28,776 nucleotides of DNA from a virus. The notes beneath the pieces are model-generated. The model did no database searches and was not told the DNA's origin. It saw only the letters and a list, made by a program, of their open reading frames with translations. The translations under genes and the position numbers were made by a program. Shown here piece by piece: positions 17,118 to 24,746 of the stretch (positions are counted from its first letter, which is position 1; every line of letters begins with the position of its first letter). The stretch covers positions 1 through 28,776 of IMG/VR virus record IMGVR_UViG_3300046387_001230; one strand, given 5' to 3'.

Positions 17118-17341
17118 TTTTTAAAAATTAAAGGTATAATTGCTGATAGCAAAACGATTAATATAATAATCCCGAACCAAATTAACGGATCTTGATGATT
17201 ATAGGTTTCAGTGCTTTCAGCGATATTAAATACATCTGATTTATCTTTAATAGAACCAGTATCTGGCTTTTTACTTAAACTTTTTGCTACCTTGCTTGCG
17301 CATCCATTAAAAAACAAGATTATAAATAATAAAAATCTCAT
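17114..17341 (-). CDS. Small lipoprotein-like membrane protein
   Basis: The 75-residue protein has an N-terminal hydrophobic signal followed by FFNGCAS, a loose lipobox with the cysteine at residue 14. A polar stretch with a YNHQDP turn follows, then a C-terminal transmembrane helix (about 53-72, WFGIIILIVLLSAIIPLIF). The gene overlaps both neighbours by four bases (ATGA junctions). The double-anchor layout next to a holin-like gene would fit a spanin-type or other lysis accessory, but the periplasmic span is short. The lipobox does not fit the strict consensus, so lipidation is uncertain. Confidence 0.55.
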   Translation of the reverse strand: MRFLLFIILFFNGCASKVAKSLSKKPDTGSIKDKSDVFNIAESTETYNHQDPLIWFGIIILIVLLSAIIPLIFKK

Positions 17342-17772
17342 CTGCGCTTACTGGGTATTGCATAAAAACCAATCACCATGAAACATAAATCCATAAACGA
17401 TGCAAGCATCAATCCTCCGGTCATAGTCACCAGTTCCCAGTCTTTTCCTCCAAAAACCCAACCAAAAAAACCCCACTTAGCGTTATCTCCTTTTGGAACA
17501 ATTAAATCGTATGATATATGTGGATTCATTGCATAATAAATCATCAAAAAACACATTGTAAACGTAATACTCATAAATAAAATTCTTCTTGTTACTTTTA
17601 CAAAAGGATCTTTCGCATTAGCCTCCTGACTTGCGATTAAAGCGTTTAACATTTTTTCGTCCCTTGCAGCTAAAGCTAATTGATCTTGTCTTTTTTGTTC
17701 TAGCCACGCATTAATTAAATTACATGCTAGTTTTATTCCGGCTCCTATAATAGTATTTAATATTGGCCCCAT
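17338..17772 (-). CDS. Holin-like membrane protein
   Basis: The 144-residue protein has an amphipathic N-terminal helix (GPILNTIIGAGIKLACNLIN) and a charged coil (EQKRQDQLALAARDEK). A transmembrane helix follows (about 62-82, ILFMSITFTMCFLMIYYAM), then a WGFFGWVFGGKDWE loop and a second transmembrane helix (about 117-138), ending in a basic tail (PSKRR). Two or more membrane helices, small size, a charged tail and the position at the head of a small membrane-protein cassette fit a holin. No endolysin is found in this window, so the lysis assignment stays tentative. Confidence 0.5.
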   Translation of the reverse strand: MGPILNTIIGAGIKLACNLINAWLEQKRQDQLALAARDEKMLNALIASQEANAKDPFVKVTRRILFMSITFTMCFLMIYYAMNPHISYDLIVPKGDNAKWGFFGWVFGGKDWELVTMTGGLMLASFMDLCFMVIGFYAIPSKRR

Positions 17773-17815
17773 AGGTTATATGTTACACCTTCTAGTTAAA
17801 AAAATATAAAAAACG

Positions 17816-17829
17816 TGTAATATATTACA
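17816..17829. promoter_or_regulatory. Palindrome TGTAATATATTACA in a divergent gap
   Basis: The perfect 14-base palindrome lies between the divergent holin-like gene and the + strand gene at 17829, and its last A is the A of the latter's ATG. One mismatch lets it extend to 20 bases (17813-17832). It contains a TAATAT -10-like hexamer (17818-17823) five bases before the ATG. The + strand product has an antitoxin-like domain, and such proteins often bind their own promoter, so an autoregulatory operator is plausible. Confidence 0.4.
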
Positions 17830-18023
17830 TGTCACAAAAGTCAATTCTTGAAACATTAAGTAAAAATTTAAATTCTTATCAATCTACCTGCTGGCTAAAA
17901 ACAGAAAATGCAAAATTAAACGGCTCAACCCCAGCAGAACTAATGATGGAAAATCAAACAGATAAAGTTGTTAAAATTTTACCAGACGAAATAAAAAGAA
18001 TTAAAAGTAAAAAAAATAAATAA
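17829..18023 (+). CDS. Small protein with MbcA/ParS/Xre antitoxin-like C-terminal domain
   Basis: The 64-residue protein contains CWLKTENAKLNGSTPAELM followed by a valine-leucine helix (KVVKILPDEI). This matches the pattern of the MbcA/ParS/Xre antitoxin C-terminal domain (formerly DUF2384): a WL-x-T/x-N start, a conserved L-x-G-x-TP, an ELM/ELL turn and an ending V-x-x-L. In full antitoxins this follows a helix-turn-helix and neutralises a RES-type toxin. Here the N-terminal DNA-binding part is mostly missing and no toxin gene is adjacent, so it is an orphan and may counter a host toxin. No Shine-Dalgarno site is present. It is one of three short + strand genes inside the leftward late block, and its stop abuts that of the next gene. 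Confidence 0.6.
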   Translation: MSQKSILETLSKNLNSYQSTCWLKTENAKLNGSTPAELMMENQTDKVVKILPDEIKRIKSKKNK

Positions 18024-18530
18024 TTACATATACGCATGCATATAAACATCCAGTTTACTATTTGCGCTATGCGGAATATTATATAAACTATAGTATATTA
18101 CTCCATTAACTATTGGAACAAAACAAGTTGTAACCGACTGTTGGTCACTACTACTTAAATTAAGGTATTTTAATTCATGCATATTATTGATTGAGTAATT
18201 AGATGATGTAAAAAATCTAAAACCAAAAGCCGGATCATCGTCTCCGCTATTATCTATAGATAAGAACGCTGCAGATGCTGTATCTGGTACATTCGCTGAA
18301 TCAACGCTAAAAGAACTATTCTGCCAACTTCCTGCAGTTCCGCCGAAAGATTCCACAAAGTAGCTTTTACTTAAAAACTTCAGGCCGACAGAGACCGTAT
18401 TCGTTACTACGTTTCCAGGAGTCATTTTGAATGTTCCTCCATTAGGTTTTTGAACAATTAAAACATCGCTCGAAGGATCAAAGTTTGCCGGACTTAAAGA
18501 TTGAAGTTGATCTATTCTAAAATTTGCCAT
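18024..18530 (-). CDS. Fibre/virion surface protein, short
   Basis: The 168-residue protein starts with MANFRIDQLQSLSPANFDPS then DVLIVQ...GGTFKMTPGN. This is the pattern at the N-terminus of many phage fibre proteins: a lysine/arginine-I-x-x-L opening, then a strand with a 'value in use' turn. The rest is Ser/Asn-rich and predicted beta, ending in strands. Its stop directly abuts that of the antitoxin-like + strand gene. A virion appendage or baseplate-tip adaptor is likely; receptor specificity is unknown. Confidence 0.6.
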   Translation of the reverse strand: MANFRIDQLQSLSPANFDPSSDVLIVQKPNGGTFKMTPGNVVTNTVSVGLKFLSKSYFVESFGGTAGSWQNSSFSVDSANVPDTASAAFLSIDNSGDDDPAFGFRFFTSSNYSINNMHELKYLNLSSSDQQSVTTCFVPIVNGVIYYSLYNIPHSANSKLDVYMHAYM

Positions 18531-18585
18531 ATTAAGTAGTTACACGAAGTATACTTTTTACAACGTTTAATTATTTTCGCGATTA

Positions 18586-20403
18586 TTATTCATTCCACTT
18601 CCTAATTCCAGGATTCATATCAAGCACTTTTTCTCCGCTTTGAACTGTAAGCTCTTCAAGTATCAATCTTTCTAAAGTTTCTTGAGCGAAAGATCTTTGT
18701 GGGCGACCCTGTAAATAATTTACTCCGTTGGGGTTCCCATCTGGCCGAGCATCTATCAAAGTCACGGGGCTTGGGCATAAGATATATATAGCAGGAAATA
18801 TATGCGCGTTCGCTGTTTGCCATTCGTTTAAATATTCTTGCTTGAGAACGTATCTCATCACATTCAAAAGGTGGTCCATTCCAGGAATTACTTTATCAAA
18901 TTCATACATTGTAAAAAGCTCTGCCCATGATATTTCTGCAGATCCAGGCAATTCTTCTTTATCGTCATCCAAGATAGACGCACTGTATGGCAGGGGCTGC
19001 TGACCATACTGATTAACACTATGATTTTCAATATGTATTCCATCTTCCGTAATCAGAACGAAGTCAAGGCTGCAGTAAATTGCTAGTATATTTGACTCAC
19101 TATCTAAAAAATCATGGGCAACTAAATCTTCATCAGTCAAATTAGATTTTGTTTGATAGGTAGATCTATCAGATGTGTAGTTGTACATTTTTGTAGTATC
19201 ACTTTTTAATACTATGCGACAAAGATCATTTTGTTCGTGAATAGTTATAGCTTGTATCTCATGAGCTTTAATATTTAAGTTGAATTTTATTGAACCCCAT
19301 GAACTATGCGAAGCATCGTAATAAATCCACCATAGATCTCTGCTAAAATCTTCACATATAAATGCGGCATCTTTATTGTTTTCTACAAAGTCAGATGCAC
19401 TAGACGAGTTCCTTGAAATATCTGCGGCGACTATAGATCTTATCTTGCTTTTGATGATTGGAGGATTTTGCATTTTTTCAGGGTTTGTCCAGTCTGCACT
19501 AACCAAGTCTCCATTACCCATAAGGCATATTGATATGAATGCATACTTCGCAGGGAAATGACGTAAGTCTCGGATATTTTCTATATTTTCACTCAACCAA
19601 CTATAATAATTATTATTCGTTTGATCATCTAAATTACCATAGGATTGAACCCCAGTGTCATATCCGTTGAAATGCAAGATTCCGGTTCGATATGCAAGCA
19701 TTCCTCTAAAGACGTCGTATGCGATAAAAAGTACGTCATTTACCCTGCTCCATTTATATTTGAAATCAGAATAAACATAATCGCTCAACGTTATATCCTG
19801 ATATTCAAGGTAACCTCCGAAATCGTTAATGATCTGGTACGATGCATTGTTTTCTTTTTTAACGTCCGCAAGTGATGCGTCCGACGTCTCGCTTTCTATG
19901 TCTTTGTAAGAAATATTATAATGCCAAGTATCACCTTCTCCAAACCACGCCTGACCTCCTGCTTTTAAAAAGTAATAGCTACCACCTAAAGTATAATTGG
20001 TGGGCACCTGCGCTATCCCATCATCTCTTAATCCAATATAATTTAAGTACATTGAGGATGGTCGATCTATAGTTATTAATCTAGTAACCTCTTCTGCGGG
20101 CTGATTCGCTACATCTTTTACATTATATCTTATTCTGTATTGAGCTCCAGGTTGTGTAGTATCAATGTGCGGCACGGTCCACCCCTCAATTTTAACATCT
20201 CCAACATTTACTCCTTCCGGAAGCTCATCTTCTTCGCTCCACAACTCTTGATTTTGATGAGCGTCATTAATTTGACCAATAATGTCCCATTCCCCTGTTT
20301 CTTCATTGTATTTTTCTATAGTTTTGGTGATATACTCCGTGATGTCAGTATCGGCGGCGTCTGTAGCTACTGCACCTTTTTCTTGATAATAATCTGCGCT
20401 CAT
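18586..20403 (-). CDS. Large virion protein with N-terminal Ig-like domain
   Basis: In this 605-residue protein the N-terminal ~110 residues have the layout of a DUF5011-type immunoglobulin-like domain: GAVATDAADTDITEYI, then IDTTQPGAQYRIRYNVKD, then an RLITI strand. The same block occurs in the 350-residue protein at 21392. The middle (about 120-500) is beta-rich with many aromatic residues and few cysteines, suiting an appendage or propeller-like domain. The C-terminal ~50 residues are helical (QRSFAQETLERLILEELTVQ). No signal peptide is present. Tail fibre, adhesin or surface protein is the best reading. No good Shine-Dalgarno site is visible before the ATG. The exact family is not recognised. 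Confidence 0.62.
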   Translation of the reverse strand: MSADYYQEKGAVATDAADTDITEYITKTIEKYNEETGEWDIIGQINDAHQNQELWSEEDELPEGVNVGDVKIEGWTVPHIDTTQPGAQYRIRYNVKDVANQPAEEVTRLITIDRPSSMYLNYIGLRDDGIAQVPTNYTLGGSYYFLKAGGQAWFGEGDTWHYNISYKDIESETSDASLADVKKENNASYQIINDFGGYLEYQDITLSDYVYSDFKYKWSRVNDVLFIAYDVFRGMLAYRTGILHFNGYDTGVQSYGNLDDQTNNNYYSWLSENIENIRDLRHFPAKYAFISICLMGNGDLVSADWTNPEKMQNPPIIKSKIRSIVAADISRNSSSASDFVENNKDAAFICEDFSRDLWWIYYDASHSSWGSIKFNLNIKAHEIQAITIHEQNDLCRIVLKSDTTKMYNYTSDRSTYQTKSNLTDEDLVAHDFLDSESNILAIYCSLDFVLITEDGIHIENHSVNQYGQQPLPYSASILDDDKEELPGSAEISWAELFTMYEFDKVIPGMDHLLNVMRYVLKQEYLNEWQTANAHIFPAIYILCPSPVTLIDARPDGNPNGVNYLQGRPQRSFAQETLERLILEELTVQSGEKVLDMNPGIRKWNE

Positions 20404-20531
20404 TTAAATTGTTTATGTTTATCTAATATTTTTACACTAAAAATTTTATATAGATTACTGCAGAAACTCTCTGCATTTTATAATATATTATTGTTTAAAT
20501 TATATCTTTTTCAAATAAATAAATATTATAA

Positions 20532-20559
20532 TTGAAACAAAAAACTATACTATTATTAT
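20532..20559 (+). promoter_or_regulatory. Promoter for the gene at 20566
   Basis: TTGAAA (20532-20537), 16 bases, TATTAT (20554-20559), then six bases to the ATG. This is the same close -10 to ATG layout as in the right-hand block and implies a leaderless mRNA. Confidence 0.5.
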
Positions 20560-20565
20560 AACTTA

Positions 20566-20760
20566 ATGAATGATCATTTAACTATCGTGAGCTTACTATT
20601 AGCTTTATTTTTTATAATGTGGTTTGCATGGGATCAGAATGAATTGGTAAATAATCAAAATAAAGAAATAAATAGATTACAACAACAAGTATTATTTCAT
20701 AATTTATTTACTCAAAGAATATACAACAATCAAAACCCAACATATCAAAATACAGATTAA
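20566..20760 (+). CDS. Small single-pass membrane protein
   Basis: The 64-residue protein has one transmembrane helix (about residues 6-23, TIVSLLLALFFIMWFAW), followed by a short coiled coil (NELVNNQNKEINRLQQQVL) and a polar tail. It has no signal cleavage site, so the C-terminus is probably exposed on one side of the membrane. It lies opposite to the flanking late genes and is followed after 36 bases by another + strand gene. It has no recognised family. Its own near-ATG promoter suggests expression at a different time from the late genes; a small inhibitor or host-membrane modifier is possible. Confidence 0.55.
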   Translation: MNDHLTIVSLLLALFFIMWFAWDQNELVNNQNKEINRLQQQVLFHNLFTQRIYNNQNPTYQNTD

Positions 20761-20783
20761 TACTTTAAAAAAAATTAAAATCA

Positions 20784-20789
20784 TATAAT
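20784..20789 (+). promoter_or_regulatory. TATAAT -10 element before the gene at 20797
   Basis: A perfect TATAAT hexamer ends seven bases before the ATG and no Shine-Dalgarno site is present, so a leaderless transcript is likely. No convincing -35 is seen at 16-18 bases. Confidence 0.45.
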
Positions 20790-20796
20790 ATAAAAC

Positions 20797-21102
20797 ATGA
20801 CAGATCAAAATACTCAAAACACAGACGAAAAAGTATCGCAAGAACGCGAAGATGCAGTGGTAGCATTGGCTAATGAATTTCTTGGCCGAGCAACGCTTGC
20901 AGAAGCGCTTTCTCAAGTTTCCCTTAATGCAGTACTTCAACTAGTTCAAAATCAAGCCTTAGCGCAAGGTCGCGAACAAGTGAAGGATATGACCGACGAA
21001 CAAGTTTCTGAACTTCTCACCGCGGTAGAAAAATCAAAAACTGAAAATGCCGCGAATGAAGCTGTTGAACAGGTTAGCGAAGAAACTGCTGCAGCGAGTT
21101 AA
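20797..21102 (+). CDS. Small acidic helical protein of unknown function
   Basis: The 101-residue, acidic (about pH 4 by composition), entirely helical-looking protein has heptad-like leucine patterns (LANEFLGRATLAEALSQVSL) and a disordered E/T/S-rich ends. No signal, cysteine cluster or catalytic motif is present. Codon use resembles the neighbouring genes. It is followed by a strong + strand terminator at 21151-21189, making it and 20566 a possible short bicistronic + strand unit inside the late block. Its 3' end overlaps the convergent gene at 21074 by 29 bases. Function is unknown; a soluble host-interaction protein is plausible. Confidence 0.7.
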   Translation: MTDQNTQNTDEKVSQEREDAVVALANEFLGRATLAEALSQVSLNAVLQLVQNQALAQGREQVKDMTDEQVSELLTAVEKSKTENAANEAVEQVSEETAAAS

Positions 21103-21388
21103 TAATTTCGCTTAGATTATAGCAGGCGATACGGTCTGTAACAATATTATAACCCGGGGTAGTTCCAATACTATACCCGGGTTCTTTTTGGCTTGAAAGA
21201 ATTAATTCTGAAATAAAATCATGCGCACCTTGACTTTTTAACCAATGCCAATATATTGATCGCGTACCAGGTTCGCATTCAAGTAATACATCTTCAAAAA
21301 TATAAGTTTTTGCATATAATGTAACATCGCGAAAACAAGATATTTCACTCGGAGGTTCTGATAGACAAGATTGTATTTTTAGTTGCAT
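21074..21388 (-). CDS. Small late-block protein of unknown function
   Basis: The 104-residue protein starts three bases after the stop of the cupredoxin-containing gene, which supports co-expression. It contains four cysteines (C8, C18, C38, C89) and aromatic residues (SIYWHWLK), and looks like a small alpha/beta protein. The repeated PGYSIGTTPGYNI segment is encoded by the terminator inverted repeat that acts on the opposite strand, so this sequence is under double use. Its end overlaps the + strand gene at 20797 by 29 bases. A fibre-assembly chaperone is a possible role by position only; the gene could also be spurious at its 3' end. Confidence 0.5.
   Translation of the reverse strand: MQLKIQSCLSEPPSEISCFRDVTLYAKTYIFEDVLLECEPGTRSIYWHWLKSQGAHDFISELILSSQKEPGYSIGTTPGYNIVTDRIACYNLSEIINSLQQFLR
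21151..21189 (+). terminator. Strong terminator for the + strand pair, inside a - strand gene
   Basis: AACCCGGG (21151-21158) pairs with CCCGGGTT (21176-21183), and an inner GTAG/CTAT stem extends it, followed by CTTTTT (21184-21189). The - strand side has no T run, so it acts on + strand transcripts only. Confidence 0.85.
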
Positions 21389-21391
21389 TAT

Positions 21392-22444
21392 TTATGAATT
21401 CATGTATCTGTCTCTCCAATGTTCTATGTTAAGACCCTTCGTAAAAGCTGTATTTTCCCAAATTAAATCTTGCGTGCTATTCCACTGATCTCCTGTGGTT
21501 TCGTTTAATAAAGTTCCAGTATCATCAGCAATTTTTAAAGTAAAAGTGAAATGTGGCGCTTCAGGGTTAAAAGTCCCGCCAACGTTCACTACATCATGGG
21601 GTCCGTCCCAATTTGACATGGATACAATACCGTCTGCTGAGACTTCATATGTACCGTAAAATTTCATCTCCCACGTTCCACTACCAACACCAAAGTCTAT
21701 AAATCCGGCAATTTGCAGTGTAACTTCCGTATCAGAAGTAAAATTGTAACCGCACCACTCTTCTATAGTTCCTTCCCATTTAGTATTACTGACAGCCCAT
21801 TCATTTGAAACAGGATTCGAGCCTGACCCCGACCCGGATGTAATGATATTTATATATCTTTCTAATGGTTGATTAGATGCATCAATATTATCAAGACCTT
21901 TTGCATTATATTCTATTTTATAAGATGCTTGCTCAGTTATATCAATATCTAAAACTTCCCATGGATTACCATGAGGGTCATCGATGGACGCTACTAACTG
22001 AAATACATTATTTCCATCTTTTTTGTATATTTTTTTTGTTATTCTGTTTGTTATGTCACCATCTTGTGCGTCGTATGCGGTAGCTCCAAGATCTGTGAAC
22101 TTTGTTTGTACTGACGTAATGCTTGAGCCCATATTAGCGTGATGCTCACAATAATAGTAAAAAATACCATCCAGTGCAGGAGTAAACATAATTTGTGCAT
22201 TAGGATCGCCAGGATCTCCGTTATTAACTATAGCTGTAGCGTCGTCCAGTTCTGTGCCTTGGTTCCCATTTTCATCAACTCCATGGGTTCCGTCTTTAGT
22301 TGTGGATATTTTTAATGGATGATCTGTGTTACTAGGATGAGAAACGTCGAAAGTTATTGTATTCCCCGTTGTTACAAAGATAGATGAATAAGACTCATCA
22401 TTTATAATATATCGACCGTATTGAGCTTTTACTATATATGCCAT
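21392..22444 (-). CDS. Virion protein with cupredoxin-like and Ig-like domains
   Basis: The 350 residues show three parts. Residues 1-115 have the layout of a cupredoxin: GNTITFDVSH, H42 in the DHPL turn, a central loop, then FYYYCEHHANMGSSI with C99, H102 and M105. The C-x2-H-x2-M spacing equals that of amicyanin, a type 1 copper protein, so copper binding is possible. Residues about 118-205 form a DUF5011-type Ig-like domain (ATAYDAQDGDITNRI) shared with the 605-residue protein. The rest is a beta-rich domain with many Trp and Gly (WEMKFYGTYE), probably a surface or sugar-binding domain. No signal peptide is present, so it would reach the medium only as part of the virion. It sits among fibre genes. 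Confidence 0.72.
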   Translation of the reverse strand: MAYIVKAQYGRYIINDESYSSIFVTTGNTITFDVSHPSNTDHPLKISTTKDGTHGVDENGNQGTELDDATAIVNNGDPGDPNAQIMFTPALDGIFYYYCEHHANMGSSITSVQTKFTDLGATAYDAQDGDITNRITKKIYKKDGNNVFQLVASIDDPHGNPWEVLDIDITEQASYKIEYNAKGLDNIDASNQPLERYINIITSGSGSGSNPVSNEWAVSNTKWEGTIEEWCGYNFTSDTEVTLQIAGFIDFGVGSGTWEMKFYGTYEVSADGIVSMSNWDGPHDVVNVGGTFNPEAPHFTFTLKIADDTGTLLNETTGDQWNSTQDLIWENTAFTKGLNIEHWRDRYMNS

Positions 22445-22482
22445 AATTTTATATTTTTGCGAATTTAAAACAAAGAATAGAT

Positions 22483-23766
22483 TTACTGTGGTGGGTTATC
22501 GATAAATTTATGTACTTGCGACCAACCTTTATTTCCCCCGGATGAACTCCAAGCTTGCTGATTAACGGTCATTCCCGCGGTAGTCCAGTAATCCCAGCTA
22601 GAAGCTTTCGGGCCAGCACAACCATCAAGCCATCCAGAATTTATATTTTGTGCGTCACCGAGTGACGCTACAGCTCTATATGACGGGTCTGAACCATATT
22701 CTATAAAGTTATTTATTTGAAAATCTCCTTCAAATAAATCACTCCAATTAATACTATTTGCGCTCGCGACATAACTAGCGCCAATCCGTGGATAACCTGC
22801 CCCACGACCGTATGGTGATGCGGGGCCATATAAAGCGTCAAACCCAAGATTTCTAGCAACACATATTCCATTTGTCCAACCCCCTGGAATGTCCCCTAGT
22901 GTTTCCTGAGTGAAGTGACCATCTGGAATGCTTTGTCCTTGCGGAGACCACGCTGTAGTACATGCATCTGTATATATTGAAACTCCAGAATGTGGATGTT
23001 TTAAAACTGATGTATCATGGTCTGTTGTATTGTCTCTCCCGATATTATACCAACCCTCACCTGTATATTTGACCAATCTAATGTAAGTGCAGGTATGTTC
23101 TCTTCGGCCGTCCGCAGCTGATGTATACACATCTCCATATGCACTCCATGACTGAGAAAGTGGATGATACTCCATTCCGTCTAAACCTAAGCTAAACCAA
23201 TGGTGACCAAATGTCTGAGATTGGAAAATAAACATCATACCAAGGTAGTCATTATTTAATCCAAGTGTTGAGCATGTTGCTTTTACTAAGACAGGTAAAT
23301 GCATATGCCCGACTCCGTTTTGATATTCATAAGGCATGAAATATCGCTGACTACCATTATTAATCGATATCTGCGCTTTAGATATAACTGGCTCTGGGGG
23401 CGCAGGAGGTTCAAAATTTAAAGTGATATCATTAGGTCCAATTCCAAAAATATAAGGAGGCACTTCATCACCAACATCAAGAATAATTTCATCCTGGGTC
23501 CAGGTGATTTCATTTCCATCTTGATCGAGTAGTCGAAGAATTGGAGATCCAGGAGGAACAGTGCTATAATTCATTCCAAGAAATTCGCTCATTTTATGAG
23601 GTGCAGTATAATCTCCATTAGGTAAAATTATACCGTTTTCTTGAGCGATAGCAAATAAACTTTTTAAGCTAATATTATTTGCTCCGATATCAACACCATT
23701 ATGGTCATTCATGAAGTCTACGACTTCTGACAAGCTGAATTCATAATCTGGTGTAAAATCGGGCAT
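22483..23766 (-). CDS. Tail-fibre-like virion protein
   Basis: The 427-residue protein has an N-terminal 75-residue block rich in small helices ending APHKMSEFLGM, a pattern I recognise at the start of marine phage tail-fibre and structural proteins. A Pro-rich hinge follows (NFEPPAPPEPVIS, about 128-145), then a ~280-residue aromatic, Gly/Ser/His-rich beta domain with several histidines (QTFGHHWFSLGLDG, HPHSGVSIYTD). The C-terminal domain has the composition of a receptor-binding tip. No chaperone gene is recognised beside it. It begins four bases after the PhoH stop. Confidence 0.65.
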   Translation of the reverse strand: MPDFTPDYEFSLSEVVDFMNDHNGVDIGANNISLKSLFAIAQENGIILPNGDYTAPHKMSEFLGMNYSTVPPGSPILRLLDQDGNEITWTQDEIILDVGDEVPPYIFGIGPNDITLNFEPPAPPEPVISKAQISINNGSQRYFMPYEYQNGVGHMHLPVLVKATCSTLGLNNDYLGMMFIFQSQTFGHHWFSLGLDGMEYHPLSQSWSAYGDVYTSAADGRREHTCTYIRLVKYTGEGWYNIGRDNTTDHDTSVLKHPHSGVSIYTDACTTAWSPQGQSIPDGHFTQETLGDIPGGWTNGICVARNLGFDALYGPASPYGRGAGYPRIGASYVASANSINWSDLFEGDFQINNFIEYGSDPSYRAVASLGDAQNINSGWLDGCAGPKASSWDYWTTAGMTVNQQAWSSSGGNKGWSQVHKFIDNPPQ

Positions 23767-23769
23767 AAT

Positions 23770-24504
23770 TTATTTTTTGTTGTTTTGTATTTTATTTATT
23801 ACATATTTTAATATTTCACTGCGTTTAATATCTTCTGCGCCGAAATAGAAAGTGTGAATACCTTGCTCTTTACTTTCGATATCGTTAAATAATGAATACA
23901 TATCTGCGAATCCACTTTTACCATTAATATCGCTTTGCATAGGATCACCGCAAATTAATAATTTACTTCCTTCTCCTAATCGCGTCATTAACGTAGTTAA
24001 TTCTTTAAATGTGAAATTTTGAGATTCATCCGCGATTACTATTTCATTTCGCCAACTCGCGCCACGTAAATAGTTAATCGGCATGCCTTTTATTATTTCT
24101 TTGTCTTTTACTATGCTTGCTTGACCAGGAATTAATAATTCATCTAGCTTTTCATTCATTGGCATCATGTATGGATTGATTTTTTCCGCCATTTCACCAG
24201 GTAATGCTCCAAGACTCTTTTCGCCACTTTCTGCAATGGTTCGAACATAAGTAATTCCGCGCTCATTGTTCATGTTGTAAAGCTGTAAAGCTCCGTAAAT
24301 CGCGACATATGTTTTACTTGTTCCCGCGGGACCACTAATAAATATTATTTTTGAATTACTGTCAAAGATTATTTTTAATAGTTCTCGTTGTTTTTCAGTT
24401 AAACTAATTTTTTTGAGTTTTATATTAGTTTTTGTTAATGATTTGCGAATTCTTTCGATTTCGTCTTCATTCACGATTTCAGTTTGTTTCTTGCGTCGAG
24501 GCAT
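23770..24504 (-). CDS. phoH: PhoH-like ATPase
   Basis: The 244-residue PhoH-family P-loop NTPase has Walker A GPAGTSKT (58-65), Walker B VIADESQNF, and the family sequences AESGEKSLGALPGEM and ICGDPMQSDI. PhoH proteins are ATPases possibly linked to RNA handling, and are very common in marine phages, where phosphate-stress roles have been proposed but not proven. A basic N-terminus (PRRKKQ) may bind nucleic acid. It is the first gene of the leftward late block as drawn. A TATAAT ends about eight bases before the ATG and no Shine-Dalgarno site is seen, similar to the right-hand genes. Confidence 0.93.
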   Translation of the reverse strand: MPRRKKQTEIVNEDEIERIRKSLTKTNIKLKKISLTEKQRELLKIIFDSNSKIIFISGPAGTSKTYVAIYGALQLYNMNNERGITYVRTIAESGEKSLGALPGEMAEKINPYMMPMNEKLDELLIPGQASIVKDKEIIKGMPINYLRGASWRNEIVIADESQNFTFKELTTLMTRLGEGSKLLICGDPMQSDINGKSGFADMYSLFNDIESKEQGIHTFYFGAEDIKRSEILKYVINKIQNNKK

Positions 24505-24663
24505 GTTTATATATTATATTCTATAATGTACACTTTTTAAGTGTTTTATATAGGCGCCGATTATATTATTTTGTATTGTTTTGGATGATTTATTATATGG
24601 TGCCGATTTTTTTTGACCTTAACATATGTTATAATTAAATGTATTGTGTTGTATATTGAGAAA

Positions 24664-24743
24664 ACCCACCCCCGGCTGTTCTTGAACAGTTCGATTAAAA
24701 AATGAATCCATTTAATGGGTAGGGTCACACCGGGGCTGGGGGT
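24664..24743 (+). ncRNA. Strongly structured element, possible regulatory RNA
   Basis: Two alternative helices can form. ACCCCCGGC (24668-24676) pairs with GCTGGGGGT (24735-24743) over nine pairs (one G-U). ACCCACCC (24664-24671) pairs with GGGTAGGGT (24717-24725) with one bulged A. The two share bases 24668-24671, so they exclude each other, a layout seen in riboswitch or attenuator switching. Short hairpins TGTT-CTTG-AACA (24677-24688) and CCAT-TTA-ATGG (24708-24718) sit between the arms. In 35% GC surroundings the C and G runs are unusual. It is directly followed by the module shared with the 62-64 base repeats. No known RNA family is recognised. Confidence 0.45.
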
Positions 24744-24746
24744 ATA

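Noticed and set aside
20140-20535. 131-residue + strand frame opposite the start of the 605-residue protein
   Set aside because: It runs through the coding start of a well-supported gene and through the AT-rich promoter gap, with no promoter or ribosome site; the hydrophobic content comes from antisense reading.
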